Source of the DNA: JANSWY01 sp965267245
GTDB lineage: Bacteria > Bacteroidota > Bacteroidia > Cytophagales > Cyclobacteriaceae
Reading direction: 5' to 3'
Assembly (NCBI GenBank): GCA_965267245.1
Contig: OZ253939.1
Span: 2,418,001-2,482,000, forward strand
Length of the DNA: 64,000 nt
Shown here: positions 43,678 through 53,375 of the stretch, in pieces
Position numbering within the stretch: the first letter of the stretch is position 1
Layout: every line of letters begins with the position of its first letter
Notes under the pieces: generated by a model
The model's database searches: none
What the model saw: the letters and a program-made list of their open reading frames with translations, nothing else
What the model was told of the DNA's origin: nothing
Position numbers and translations under genes: made by a program

Positions 43678-44262
43678 ATGCCAAAAGAAATTATTACCAT
43701 TCTAGAACAACTCCGGAAATCGTCAGAAACCGGTAAAAACTTTGCTAATAGTCCGTATGACGTTACCCGATATATGGAAATGTTGGCTCTTATTGAGAAG
43801 TTATATGATTCAATATCTGAATTTGACATCAAGCTCATAGATCCCGTTGATAGGACTGGCTACATCACTCCTAAAGTGGGCATCAATGGCATTGTGGAGC
43901 GTGAAGATGGTAAAGTTCTATTAGAACAAAGAATAGATGACAAATGCTGGGGCATTCCGGGTGGTTGGGCAGAACCTGGATTAACGGCAGAAGAGAATGT
44001 AATCAAAGAATTGAAAGAAGAGACTGGTTTTAATGTGGAAGCTGAAAAAATGGTTGGTGTTGTTAGCAGAAAACCCACTAATGAATATCCTTTTACTTCG
44101 TATCATATTCTATTCAAATGCAATATTCTATCTGGTGATTTGACAAAATCATATGAAAGCGAATCTGTTGACTGGAAAGACCCAGATCAATTAACAAACT
44201 GGCATTATGATCACTATGATTGGATTAAGTATTACAGAAAGATGATCCAGATGAATCATTAA
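43678..44262 (+). CDS. Nudix hydrolase
   Basis: A 194-residue cytosolic enzyme. The first ~65 residues form the NUDIX_N_2-type helical lead (YMEMLALIEKLYDSISEFD). The catalytic Nudix box is complete: G-G-W-A-E-P-G-L-T-A-E-E-N-V-I-K-E-L-K-E-E-T-G (G-x5-E-x7-R/K-E-x2-E-E-x-G, with K in place of R). It hydrolyses a nucleoside diphosphate linked to another group; substrate is unknown. Divergent from padR 43220-43576. Confidence 0.93.
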   Translation: MPKEIITILEQLRKSSETGKNFANSPYDVTRYMEMLALIEKLYDSISEFDIKLIDPVDRTGYITPKVGINGIVEREDGKVLLEQRIDDKCWGIPGGWAEPGLTAEENVIKELKEETGFNVEAEKMVGVVSRKPTNEYPFTSYHILFKCNILSGDLTKSYESESVDWKDPDQLTNWHYDHYDWIKYYRKMIQMNH

Positions 44263-44305
44263 TTTCCTTATTATTGACATTAACTTGGTCAATGGCCCTA
44301 AATCA

Positions 44306-45403
44306 ATGAATAGCGATAATGTCTTACTCTTTTATGGCTGGTGGCAACTTGTAGTCTGTCTGTTAGCCTTTTTGGGCTTGATGTCTGTTTGGTGGCATCT
44401 TGGCCGGAGACAAGGTGATACAGGTCAGGTATGGCTAGCACTCTCCATATTATGTTGGGCCGTTTCCGGGGGCATTGAATTGCTTTTTGTTTATTGGCCT
44501 CCAAACGACAATGGACAATTGTACCTGGATGGGTTCAGGAGCATGCTTTCCTTATTGAACAGCTTATTCATTCTCATTAGCTTACCCTGGTTCCGGTATA
44601 TCCCCAAACCGATTGCACCATTGATCAAATCCTCCTTCTGGAGAATAGTTGTAGGTTTACCCTTTCTGTTTTCACTTCTACCTACAGTAAGTCGAATGGT
44701 TTCTGGAAATCAAAGCACATTCATCACCGAATTGGATGTGTATTATTCCATACTTACACTACTGTTTCTGGGGTATGTTTTTTGGGAAACTTTTGAAAAA
44801 AGAAGACTAAAACTTCTTGGGTGGTTAGCCTTAATCACTGTGCTGATCACCTTTTTTGCTCAATTATACAAAATGACGGGACATCAGGTCAATACAATCC
44901 TTTTTTCTGCTATTTTCAAAACCTCACTGATCATGCTTTTTTTCGCAATGGCGATCAGTTGGGTTAAGGATTTAATGAGTGCATTGATACCATCCAGCCC
45001 TGATCAGATTTTTCTTCATCTCGTCAGAAGAAGAGAAACCGGTAATAAAATTGAACACTTACTCTATCTAAAAGGAATCCCTGGGAAAGAACATCCGATA
45101 CCACTCACAAATAGTGCTTTTCAATTACTCCATCTTTTTATTGAAAAGAAAAAGAATGGAGCTGGATGGCTTGAAATAAAACCTAAACAAGATAGTCGGG
45201 AAGGGTTAAGCTATGACATTAATGACCACAATGAGATCAAACGACTGGTGAAGGGCATTCTTGATGGCTTGTTTGGTAAACAACAATGGACAAAAGACCA
45301 ACATGAAAACCCTTTGAAACAAGTGTTATTTGAAAGTTCCCAAGAAGGAACCCGAAAAGTTAGATTGGCCATTCCATCAGAAAATATGCTGGTGGATATG
45401 TAA
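44306..45403 (+). CDS. Membrane protein with C-terminal cytosolic domain, unknown
   Basis: Start is set at ATG 44306; an upstream in-frame TTG (44285) would add seven residues. The 365-residue product has about seven predicted membrane helices in residues ~10-225 (WWQLVVCLLAFLGLM, VWLALSILCWAVSGGIELLF ...) and a C-terminal ~130-residue polar domain with a KEHPIPLTNSAFQLLHLFIEKKK-like segment that looks like a winged-helix start. The 7TM-plus-soluble layout resembles membrane-linked regulators, but no HTH family is clearly recognised. It lies 101 bases before the symporter gene. Confidence 0.7.
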   Translation: MNSDNVLLFYGWWQLVVCLLAFLGLMSVWWHLGRRQGDTGQVWLALSILCWAVSGGIELLFVYWPPNDNGQLYLDGFRSMLSLLNSLFILISLPWFRYIPKPIAPLIKSSFWRIVVGLPFLFSLLPTVSRMVSGNQSTFITELDVYYSILTLLFLGYVFWETFEKRRLKLLGWLALITVLITFFAQLYKMTGHQVNTILFSAIFKTSLIMLFFAMAISWVKDLMSALIPSSPDQIFLHLVRRRETGNKIEHLLYLKGIPGKEHPIPLTNSAFQLLHLFIEKKKNGAGWLEIKPKQDSREGLSYDINDHNEIKRLVKGILDGLFGKQQWTKDQHENPLKQVLFESSQEGTRKVRLAIPSENMLVDM

Positions 45404-45504
45404 TTTGTCGGCACATCTTTTTCCGACCAACCTCTCCATACTTTCCGACAAAACATGTGTTTGACCTCCTTCTACCCCATTTTCGATCAAACAATTTTTT
45501 CAAA

Positions 45505-46872
45505 ATGGCGGTACGTGATTCATTTTCAAGTCGATTTGGTTTTATAGCAGCAGCAGCCGGTTCAGCTGTTGGTTTGGGGAATATCTCTTCATTCCCGTAT
45601 GAGGTAGCCAGAGGTGGTGGTGGTATTTTCCTGATCATTTATATATTTTTTTGTTTTGCTCTTTGCATACCGGTGATGTTAGGGGAGATTGCTATCGGGA
45701 GAGCCAGTCAACAAAACACTGTAACTGCTTTCACAAAAATTGGCCACAAGCGATGGAGCATTATTGGAAAACTGGGGGTGCTCAGCGGAGTATTGATTCT
45801 GTCATTTTACAATGTTTTGGCCGGGTGGTCACTGGGGTATGTATTCGAAATGGCGTCTGGTAACTTTTGTGTTGGCAGGAATTTCTCCTCATTTACTTCA
45901 GACCTCTGGAAGGTAATCCCATCTAGTGTGATCTTTTTGGCGCTTACTGGATTCTTTGTATCAAGAGGGATTTCCAAAGGAATTGAAAAGTTATCGAGTT
46001 ACCTGATGCCCACATTAATTGCGTTGATGATTGGCTTATCCATTTATGGATTGACCCTACCAAATGCACTGGCTGGTTTGCAATATTACCTGTCACCAGA
46101 TTTCTCAGAGATCAATTGGAATACCATCTACAATGCCATGGGTCAGGCCTTCTTTTCATTGTCCTTAGGTATGGGAGCCTTGATTACTTATGGGAGTTAT
46201 GTCAATAAGAATGAAAAGCTGATCTCTGCTGTTACTATCATAGCGCTGGCTGATGTAGGTATTGCATTTCTTGCAGGATTGATGATATTCCCATTATTGG
46301 GTTTTATTTCTCAGGGAGCAATGGATGTGATGAACAGTGGCCCTGATTTAATATTTATCACTTTACCAATAGTGTTTGAGGAACTTGGTGGCAGTATAGG
46401 TGTGATCATAGGCACTACATTTTTTATCCTTCTCTGTTTTGCTGCTTTGACCTCTACAGTTTCTTTAATGGAAGTACCGGTTGCCTACATCGTGGACAAA
46501 TGGAAAATTCGAAGACCAGTTGCTGTGATCATCATGGGGATCATCATTTTTGTAGTCAGCCTTCCTTCACTTTTAGGTAATGGGTACAGTTACTATTTCA
46601 CGAAGTTCCTTACCATAGGAAAAGAGTCTGTCAATTTCTTGAGTTTCATCATGAGTGTAGCCAATGACACATTCTTGCCACTTGGAGGAATCATGATTTC
46701 ATTGTTTGTGGCATATAAATGGAAGGGTTTTCACAATGAATTGACGATTGGCAATCCCCGGCACAAAAAGTCATGGATAAGAAAATACATAACAGTCTCT
46801 CTGAAATACTCAATACCAGTATTGCTTCTTATCATATTGATTATTTCAGTTTATAGCCAATTCTTTGTTTAG
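45505..46872 (+). CDS. Sodium:neurotransmitter symporter (NSS/SNF family)
   Basis: ATG 45505 is the start: it gives the canonical opening RDSFSSRFGFIAAAAGSAVGLGNISSFPYEVA, with the unwound TM1 that binds sodium and substrate in LeuT-type proteins; an upstream TTG frame adds residues not found in the family. The 455-residue protein has about 11-12 helices, AFFSLSLGMGALITYGSY for TM6, and a short C-terminus. It imports an amino acid or small amine with sodium. It converges with the S41 peptidase gene, 4 bases apart. Confidence 0.94.
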   Translation: MAVRDSFSSRFGFIAAAAGSAVGLGNISSFPYEVARGGGGIFLIIYIFFCFALCIPVMLGEIAIGRASQQNTVTAFTKIGHKRWSIIGKLGVLSGVLILSFYNVLAGWSLGYVFEMASGNFCVGRNFSSFTSDLWKVIPSSVIFLALTGFFVSRGISKGIEKLSSYLMPTLIALMIGLSIYGLTLPNALAGLQYYLSPDFSEINWNTIYNAMGQAFFSLSLGMGALITYGSYVNKNEKLISAVTIIALADVGIAFLAGLMIFPLLGFISQGAMDVMNSGPDLIFITLPIVFEELGGSIGVIIGTTFFILLCFAALTSTVSLMEVPVAYIVDKWKIRRPVAVIIMGIIIFVVSLPSLLGNGYSYYFTKFLTIGKESVNFLSFIMSVANDTFLPLGGIMISLFVAYKWKGFHNELTIGNPRHKKSWIRKYITVSLKYSIPVLLLIILIISVYSQFFV

Positions 46873-46876
46873 AATG

Positions 46877-48232
46877 TTATTCGATCTCCTTGGTGATAAG
46901 CTCTCTGGCCTTCTCCAGAACCACATCTGTCCCTGCATGAAATTCATCCCAGCTGGGAGCAATTGAATAATCGGGAATAACTCCTCTGCCATAGAATTTA
47001 TGACCAACATTTGCTGTGGTATATTTCCACATAGGAATATTCACAATGGTCTTCGAATTGGGTAGAGTTATCGCTTTCGTGTGCCCACTGGTATTACCAT
47101 CATATCCTCCGCCAGTCTCCTCACCCAAAAAAGTTGCCCACTTTTGATGATGTAAAACTGTAGCTACATCGGCACATGTTGAAAAACTGAAACCATCAAT
47201 TAGCACATAAACATTACCTGTGAAAGCAATTTCGTTTGGTTGCCATACTGACAGGCCATTATGGGCTGTCCACCTGTATTGATTACCAATTTTCTCCGAT
47301 CTACCTGGATAATCCTTTGTCACTTCGATTCGATCGAAATAACCATATGTTTCTCTGGCCAGGTATGAGACCAAAAGGGCTCCAAAATCATCCTTTCCTC
47401 CACCATTACCTCTTAAATCCAATATAAGATATTGCACATCACTTTTTTGGAGCTCTCTGAAACTCTCTTCCAGAAAAAGGGTGTAATCCCAACCATTATT
47501 GATTAATGCAGACTCACTAAAAGTCCTGATACGCATATGAGCTACATTATCTGACACCTCCAACGACAGATAATCTTCGTCTGGAAAGGTATTGCGTATA
47601 ACACTCATCGCTTCATACGAGCTACCGGCAAGTTGAAAGCTTAGGTTATTTCCAACACGATTTATTTGAATCGAATATTCACTTGTTCCTGGAGATATAT
47701 AAAGTTGATAGTAAAGATCGAACAGCAATTCAGTCATTCGGGCTTTACCAGTCTCTATCCAACCGTCTGCTGAGATGTGGCTAAAAATTTTCTCCTCAAT
47801 CTGATCAATAGTCAAGCCATTAATTGCCAACAATTGATCCCCTGGATTCAATCCATCTTCAAGCGTTTGAAATATGAAGTATTTTCCATCCAGGATTTTG
47901 ATTGTAAATGGCAAGAAAATCTGACCACTTTCAAGAGATGCTCTCAGTTCATTTGACATTCGGGAACGCGTGTGTCCGCAACCTATTTTGCTCAATAAAC
48001 CTGTGACCCTCGCATATAACTGCAATGAATCCAGTCCTTTGACAGAATTAGCTGCCTGTTCAAAGTATAAATCCATTGAGTCTTTTTGCGTGTAACGATA
48101 AATCCCGGGATGAAACTTCTGCAGTTTATCTTGTAGATAGCGAATGTCTTCTGAAACCTGCCCGGGAGTGAAATGGGCTATTTCCTGAACTGACGAACAG
48201 GCTGCCAGTAGGATACTCAATAATATTCTCAT
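46877..48232 (-). CDS. S41 family peptidase, lipoprotein
   Basis: This 451-residue protein has a short lipoprotein signal (MRILLSILLAAC) and the S41 C-terminal-processing-protease core: LRGNGGGKDDFGALLVSYLA strand, nucleophile serine in GFSFSTCADVATVLHH, and the EETGGGYDGNTSG turn. An N-terminal ~75-residue helical part and a reduced PDZ-like region (LLAINGLTIDQIEEKI) precede it. S41 enzymes degrade or trim proteins in the periplasm or at the surface. Target unknown. Confidence 0.9.
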   Translation of the reverse strand: MRILLSILLAACSSVQEIAHFTPGQVSEDIRYLQDKLQKFHPGIYRYTQKDSMDLYFEQAANSVKGLDSLQLYARVTGLLSKIGCGHTRSRMSNELRASLESGQIFLPFTIKILDGKYFIFQTLEDGLNPGDQLLAINGLTIDQIEEKIFSHISADGWIETGKARMTELLFDLYYQLYISPGTSEYSIQINRVGNNLSFQLAGSSYEAMSVIRNTFPDEDYLSLEVSDNVAHMRIRTFSESALINNGWDYTLFLEESFRELQKSDVQYLILDLRGNGGGKDDFGALLVSYLARETYGYFDRIEVTKDYPGRSEKIGNQYRWTAHNGLSVWQPNEIAFTGNVYVLIDGFSFSTCADVATVLHHQKWATFLGEETGGGYDGNTSGHTKAITLPNSKTIVNIPMWKYTTANVGHKFYGRGVIPDYSIAPSWDEFHAGTDVVLEKARELITKEIE

Positions 48233-48411
48233 ACCATTTTTACGACATACCTAACACTGTGTTTTTATAAATTGATAAACGGATTATAAGCAGTTTCAAT
48301 TGTTAAAATCGATCATCAAGGATATTCTACATAATTTTATACTATTCAGTATGTTCTGTTGTTAAGGAAATCGTGAGCATATTAATCAAGTAAAATCACT
48401 AAATTCAACAT

Positions 48412-49104
48412 GTGAAAAGTTTGATCCCAATCACCTTCATTGGACTGGTACTCTCCTTTACTAATTGCGATAAAAAGGCTCCTATCAAACCCTACAGAAT
48501 CAGTGACGCTACATTGATTCGATCAGAGGACTCATTGCGTTCAATCATGGATTCTTCAGCAGCATATTACCAACGCGAATATGTAAAATCAAAGATTTCC
48601 CAGTTTGAGAGACTTCTTGAGGAGCTTAATATTCAATCACTTAAGGACATCAAACGAGATACCATCGCCTACAGATTAATTTGTTCATTCTCCTGGAGGC
48701 AGGAATGGTGTGGTACACCCATCGCTTTTTCAATATATGGAGATTCTAAATCAGCACATGTTGAGACTGTAGAAATACTTAGTAGTCTTGCTCAAGGGGA
48801 TAAACGTACAAATACCAGAAAACAACTCAATTACACAGTTGAGAATACAAGCTTAATAGACCTTCAGGATCATATCGATCACATTGATCTTTGGCTAGAA
48901 TATTCATTTGATACGGATGCATCGGGTTTGATAGATCATGATTTGTATTGCCTGGAATTAAGATCAGGCCAACAATATAAATTATTGGTGAGAGAAAAAG
49001 ATGATTATTTAGTGAGAGATCTGTTACTGCCTTTTATGAAGGCAACTCATTTTAATGACACATTGGCTAATGAATGGGAAGCCCACAAGGTATTTCATCG
49101 CTAA
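48412..49104 (+). CDS. Lipoprotein of unknown family
   Basis: Start is GTG at 48412. The signal (MKSLIPITFIGLVLSFTNC) ends in a lipobox-like FTNC. The 230-residue protein has a helical N-terminal part (QREYVKSKISQFERLLEELNIQS) and an alpha/beta C-terminal part with WRQEWCGTPIAFSIYGDSK and a long acidic helix region; no domain is recognised. It converges on the MarR-GNAT gene, ten bases apart. Confidence 0.65.
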   Translation: MKSLIPITFIGLVLSFTNCDKKAPIKPYRISDATLIRSEDSLRSIMDSSAAYYQREYVKSKISQFERLLEELNIQSLKDIKRDTIAYRLICSFSWRQEWCGTPIAFSIYGDSKSAHVETVEILSSLAQGDKRTNTRKQLNYTVENTSLIDLQDHIDHIDLWLEYSFDTDASGLIDHDLYCLELRSGQQYKLLVREKDDYLVRDLLLPFMKATHFNDTLANEWEAHKVFHR

Positions 49105-49114
49105 TATCAATTAC

Positions 49115-50029
49115 CTAATTCTTCAATTCGTAGACAATCTCTTTCATTTCCAGCCCCCATTTTTGCAAAAGTTTTTCAGATTGGAGTTTGAAGCCAGATT
49201 TCTCATACATCTTGATGGCAACAGTTTGTACGTCTGTCGTATAGAGAAAGATACTTTCATAGGCCTTCTCAGTACAATAATCCATAGCAAACTGATAAAG
49301 CTTCTTACCGATTCCTCCACCACGGAATGAAGGGTGTACTAAAAACCATCTCAATTGAGCTCGGGTATCTGAATGATGCACAATAGCGATGCTTCCAATA
49401 ATCCTATTGTAATAAGTAGCTAGCCAAATCCTGTCATTTTCAGGATCATAGCGTTCCAGGAATTCATAGAATGTTTGGGCAACATATCCTTCAAATTGGA
49501 TATTATAAGCAGACTCTTTTGAATATAATAAACCATGCAGGTAAATCATATATCCAATGTCTCCGGGCAGTAATTCATCACGATAGACAACATCCTGGAT
49601 CATTACTTTAGTATCAGCCATGAGATTGTAGATAGAGCCCATAGCCTCCAGCAGAACATCCCGGTCATTTATAGGTAACCGATTAATCTGTTTCTCTATT
49701 TTTTGTTCCATTTTGCTTACCAAACCAGCCATCACATCTCGGCCTTTTTCAGAAATACTAAACCGTCCTGATTTGTCATGAGATGTATCAATTTGGTAAA
49801 TTAATTGATCGTTTAGAAGCTTCTTTAAAGCCTGATTAACAAAGTGAGCTTTGAGCTGAAGTAACTCAATTATTTCTTTCACTGAGATTAACTGATGTTG
49901 GTCAATCTCAAACAACACTCGAATTTCTGTCAGAGAATAAGGACTTTCTAACAATTGTGGATCAAGAATACCTAGCTTTTGTGTATAGAACCTGTTAAAA
50001 GATCTGATTTGTCGAATTGATTCTTTCAT
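49115..50029 (-). CDS. Bifunctional MarR-type regulator / GNAT acetyltransferase
   Basis: The 304-residue protein joins an N-terminal MarR winged helix (residues ~1-135; LISVKEIIELLQLKAHFVNQALKKLLNDQLIYQ recognition part, GRFSISEKGRDVM wing) to a C-terminal GNAT domain (~150-304; LVHPSFRGGGIGKKLYQFAMDY acetyl-CoA loop, AIKMYEKSGFKL). This fusion is known in Bacteroidota and Actinobacteria. It may acetylate its ligand or sense it while repressing a nearby gene. Complete. Confidence 0.94.
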   Translation of the reverse strand: MKESIRQIRSFNRFYTQKLGILDPQLLESPYSLTEIRVLFEIDQHQLISVKEIIELLQLKAHFVNQALKKLLNDQLIYQIDTSHDKSGRFSISEKGRDVMAGLVSKMEQKIEKQINRLPINDRDVLLEAMGSIYNLMADTKVMIQDVVYRDELLPGDIGYMIYLHGLLYSKESAYNIQFEGYVAQTFYEFLERYDPENDRIWLATYYNRIIGSIAIVHHSDTRAQLRWFLVHPSFRGGGIGKKLYQFAMDYCTEKAYESIFLYTTDVQTVAIKMYEKSGFKLQSEKLLQKWGLEMKEIVYELKN

Positions 50030-50108
50030 TTACACCCCAACTTTACTACCAAGAAAATAAAAATATCAACTTTTTTGAAAACTTCGGTTATCAATTTTTA
50101 CATAACGG

Positions 50109-51602
50109 TCAGAAAGTATTAATCTGATTGTCCATCCAGTCAATTCGTTCCTGTAAATAACTCTTTAAGCTACTAATACTCTCGTCATAATTGACACCTC
50201 CGGCAATTGACCAAATCTGATAATTCCGATCAACTGCGCCATTAACCTGAAGAGAATTAGCCGCATTGTCCACAATACTTAAAAGATTGCCCACACTGAG
50301 AACGTTACCTCTCAAAACCTGCCACCTTGCCTTTACGGCCGTTTGAAATTGTGGATCTTCCATTAACCTGGGCCACCAAAATGGCATCATCCAGGCATCA
50401 CCTTCTACATGGTCATTGTAATTGATCACCCAGTCATCCAATGGAATTCTTCCGCCATTATCAAATCCAATATTCATGTCCCAAACGGGTCCCATATTGA
50501 GCTTCCCATTTTTATCTTTTGTTAGGAAAGTACTCAACCGATATGCATCTACATTCCTGCATAATTCATTAATCAGGAAATAATCAACAAATGAAGTTAT
50601 ATCTATATAATCTGTATAGGTACGGTCATCCGACAAAAAATCATCGTTAAGTAATGCTGTTTCAAAATCGTTTATGAAATTTTGAATATAACTTTTTTGC
50701 TCGGTGGCTATCTCATCTGCATCAGGATACTCGTATAGAAAATAGGTTTCCAAATACTGGTTTTCATGGTAGGGTGAACCATAGGGTGAGAATTCCATGA
50801 TTTCTCCAAAAATATCATATTGTGATCGCCAGCTGTTTGTTTCTGTATAACGTGCATCATCTTCCCAGTTATTCTCAAAATACTCCAGTGGCTGTCCTAT
50901 ATTTTCGTTACCCCCAGATGTCTTGTCAATTTTCAGGATATAACCTCCTGTTAATTCCTCTCCTTCAATGTCCTCAGGGTTTAACCGTGCAATATCGATG
51001 CGATCATTGTCTCTTTTTAGCTTCTCCATAAAGACATATACTCCCTGATATTCCTGGTTAATTTCTACTTCCACGAATTTCGTCCTACTCGCATACCTGC
51101 CCATCTCACGGGAAATCTCATAACCCAGATAATGGTATAGCATTGTACGATCAAAAATGTACTGATCCCGTTGATTCACAATCTGTCCCATTAATATCCA
51201 GTCCTCCTCTTCTGGCCACCCGAAGAATGAAACATCCATATCATTGCCATCCTCATCCCATGTCTCAATACCATAAGATTTTTTATCGCTCAGCCTGAAT
51301 GAAGTAGACCCTCGATATTCAATACCTATATGATTGGTTTGTACAAGTGACTTATTTTGATAGATTGACATCTCTGCGGATACTTTTGGTTCATTAAGTA
51401 TCTGTGATGAAGTGCTTATTACGACATAAGGTATTTCACTATCGCCAATTTCCACTGCAAACTCTACGTCCGTTGGTCCATCATCCGTATTACCGGTTCC
51501 ATCATCAACCATATCATCTTTATTGCAAGATTCAATGCAGACCAATCCTAAGAACAAAAGAGTCCAAAAAGCTATTCTCCTAAGCATATTACTTGTTGTC
51601 AT
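50109..51602 (-). CDS. CotH-family kinase-fold lipoprotein
   Basis: A 497-residue lipoprotein (signal MTTSNMLRRIAFWTLLFLGLVCIESC, mature CNKDDMVDDG). The CotH fold is clear: IEYRGSTSFRLSDKKSYGIET, DWILMGQIVNQRDQYIFDRTMLYHYLGYEI, YQGVYVFMEKLKRDNDRIDI and the metal-binding GPVWDMNIGFDN near residue 380. CotH proteins are Fam20-like secreted protein kinases in spore formers; in Gram-negatives the substrate is unknown. Acidic residues after the lipid cysteine suggest surface display. It is divergent, 115 bases from the DUF4956 operon. Confidence 0.9.
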   Translation of the reverse strand: MTTSNMLRRIAFWTLLFLGLVCIESCNKDDMVDDGTGNTDDGPTDVEFAVEIGDSEIPYVVISTSSQILNEPKVSAEMSIYQNKSLVQTNHIGIEYRGSTSFRLSDKKSYGIETWDEDGNDMDVSFFGWPEEEDWILMGQIVNQRDQYIFDRTMLYHYLGYEISREMGRYASRTKFVEVEINQEYQGVYVFMEKLKRDNDRIDIARLNPEDIEGEELTGGYILKIDKTSGGNENIGQPLEYFENNWEDDARYTETNSWRSQYDIFGEIMEFSPYGSPYHENQYLETYFLYEYPDADEIATEQKSYIQNFINDFETALLNDDFLSDDRTYTDYIDITSFVDYFLINELCRNVDAYRLSTFLTKDKNGKLNMGPVWDMNIGFDNGGRIPLDDWVINYNDHVEGDAWMMPFWWPRLMEDPQFQTAVKARWQVLRGNVLSVGNLLSIVDNAANSLQVNGAVDRNYQIWSIAGGVNYDESISSLKSYLQERIDWMDNQINTF

Positions 51603-51717
51603 AATTGAATTTAGTGATAGTTAACGGGTTTTCACAGAAAACCCATAATACTATGGTAATAATTTGATCACTTTCTATTAATATCACGTTTTAAAATGAA
51701 GAACAAGGTCACATATT

Positions 51718-52398
51718 ATGTTTGATCAGATTTTTGGGACTAGTGATTATGTAGAATATCCATCATTTGAAGTGGCTTTGTATTCATTGCTACTTTCCTT
51801 TGTTCTAAGTGCCATAATCGGTTTGACATACCGGTTTACTTTTAAAGGAGACACATTTCCAAATCATTTTTTTCAGGCGATCGTCTTAAGTTCAATGGCT
51901 TCATCAATGGTGATCATGGCTGTAGGCAATAACCTGGCAGCTGGTTTTGGAATAATTGGTGCCATTGCCATTATCAGGTTTCGTACTATGGTGCGTGATC
52001 CCAGAAACATTATTTTCATTTTCTCCAGCTTATCCGTGGGTATCGCTACTGGTGTATATGGATATGCCATTGCTGTTGCCGGAGCACTATTATTCTGCCT
52101 GATTGCAATCATTTTACATTTTTCTCCATTTGGAACCCGTGACCATTCACATTTCGATCTGGTGACTACAGTTAGAGAAATTCAGCACCTGAATATACTA
52201 TTTGCCGAGCTGGAAAAACTGGGGGTACCACATAAAGTACTTCGGTATCGCAAACTAGATGTGGAGACTGGATATCGGTATAACCTGAGATTAAAATTAA
52301 GTAAAGACCTGGACCCAAATGACCTTTTTAATGAATTGGCTGCTAATGCACATTTCCATGATCTCAGAATTCAACCCATGGAGGAGGTAGTACTATGA
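51718..52398 (+). CDS. DUF4956 membrane protein
   Basis: The 226-residue inner-membrane protein has four predicted helices in residues ~20-135 and a cytosolic C-terminal ~90-residue domain with ferredoxin-like alternation (FDLVTTVREIQHLNILFAELEKLG ... NLRLKLSKDLDPNDLF). The core signature is GFGIIGAIAIIRFRTMVRDPRNIIFIFSSLSVGIATG. DUF4956 genes often sit beside CotH and VTC (polyphosphate polymerase) genes; no VTC gene is in this window. It is the first gene of a coupled operon: its stop and the next start overlap as ATGA (52395-52398). Confidence 0.92.
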   Translation: MFDQIFGTSDYVEYPSFEVALYSLLLSFVLSAIIGLTYRFTFKGDTFPNHFFQAIVLSSMASSMVIMAVGNNLAAGFGIIGAIAIIRFRTMVRDPRNIIFIFSSLSVGIATGVYGYAIAVAGALLFCLIAIILHFSPFGTRDHSHFDLVTTVREIQHLNILFAELEKLGVPHKVLRYRKLDVETGYRYNLRLKLSKDLDPNDLFNELAANAHFHDLRIQPMEEVVL

Positions 52399-53375
52399 TT
52401 CGCCATATTGTGTTTTATGGGTTCCTGGCTTTGGTAATTGGTGGATTACTGTATAGTTCATTTGGTAAAAAAGATGGATCACTGGCTATTGTGGCTGAAG
52501 TTGAACCTCAAAAAACTGCTATTTCATTTCATAAATCCATCAGAATAAAATCATTACTTGTAAAAGAAGGTCAACAGGTCAAAAAAGGGGATCTTCTATT
52601 GGTTGCTGAGCGTCCTCAATTGACCCTTGACATAGAAAGGACCAAAAATGACCAATTGAGAATTGAAGAATCATTGGTACTGGTAAAAGACAAGTATGTC
52701 CTTGACAAAAAAATGGCTGAACTGGAACACTTTGATGAAATGGAAAAGATTCAGCTTGCCATAGACCAAATCAAAACCGAATTGGAACAGGATGCTCAGG
52801 TTTATAAACAGCTATCAAAAAATAATGAGCCTCCAGAGAACCCTGAATTAAAAACGCTGCTTTCAAGAAAAGAAATTACTCGGGAGAGATTCAGTAAGAC
52901 CATCAAGAATATTGAATTAAAATTTCAACTTGAAAAAGAACAATTAAGATCACGATTACTGGAAATCAAGAGTGAATTAACGGTACTTAATCAGGAATCT
53001 GAATCTCTTGAACAGTATGCACCTATAGATGGTACTATCGGCTCAATCTCGGCTCAACTCATGGAGCTTGTGCCTCCTTTTCAGACAATAATTTCTATAT
53101 ATGACCAAAATCCAGACCTCATCAAAGCCTATCTCAATGAAAACAGTGATATCTCTGTAACACCTGGCCAGTCCGTAAAGGTTGAATCTACTAATCGTGC
53201 CTATTCGATCGAGGGGAAAGTGATTGAAATTGGAGCGAGGATTATCTCTTACCCCAAGCAATTGAACCCTATCAACACCCAACAACTATGGGGGAAAGAA
53301 ATATTTATTCAAATCCCAAAGGAAAACCAGTTCCTGAATGGGGAGAAAGTTTATGTCATCATTCCGGGATCATGA
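52395..53375 (+). CDS. HlyD-like periplasmic adaptor (membrane fusion protein)
   Basis: A 326-residue protein with an N-terminal membrane anchor (IVFYGFLALVIGGLLYSSF), a lipoyl-like half (IRIKSLLVKEGQQVKKGDLLLVAE), a long coiled-coil hairpin (residues ~75-205), the second lipoyl half (APIDGTIGSI), and a beta-barrel with SVTPGQSVKVES. This is the adaptor that bridges an inner-membrane pump to an outer-membrane channel. Its ATGA overlaps with both neighbours show tight coupling to the DUF4956 gene and the TolC-like gene. No ABC, RND or MFS pump is present. Confidence 0.9.
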   Translation: MIRHIVFYGFLALVIGGLLYSSFGKKDGSLAIVAEVEPQKTAISFHKSIRIKSLLVKEGQQVKKGDLLLVAERPQLTLDIERTKNDQLRIEESLVLVKDKYVLDKKMAELEHFDEMEKIQLAIDQIKTELEQDAQVYKQLSKNNEPPENPELKTLLSRKEITRERFSKTIKNIELKFQLEKEQLRSRLLEIKSELTVLNQESESLEQYAPIDGTIGSISAQLMELVPPFQTIISIYDQNPDLIKAYLNENSDISVTPGQSVKVESTNRAYSIEGKVIEIGARIISYPKQLNPINTQQLWGKEIFIQIPKENQFLNGEKVYVIIPGS

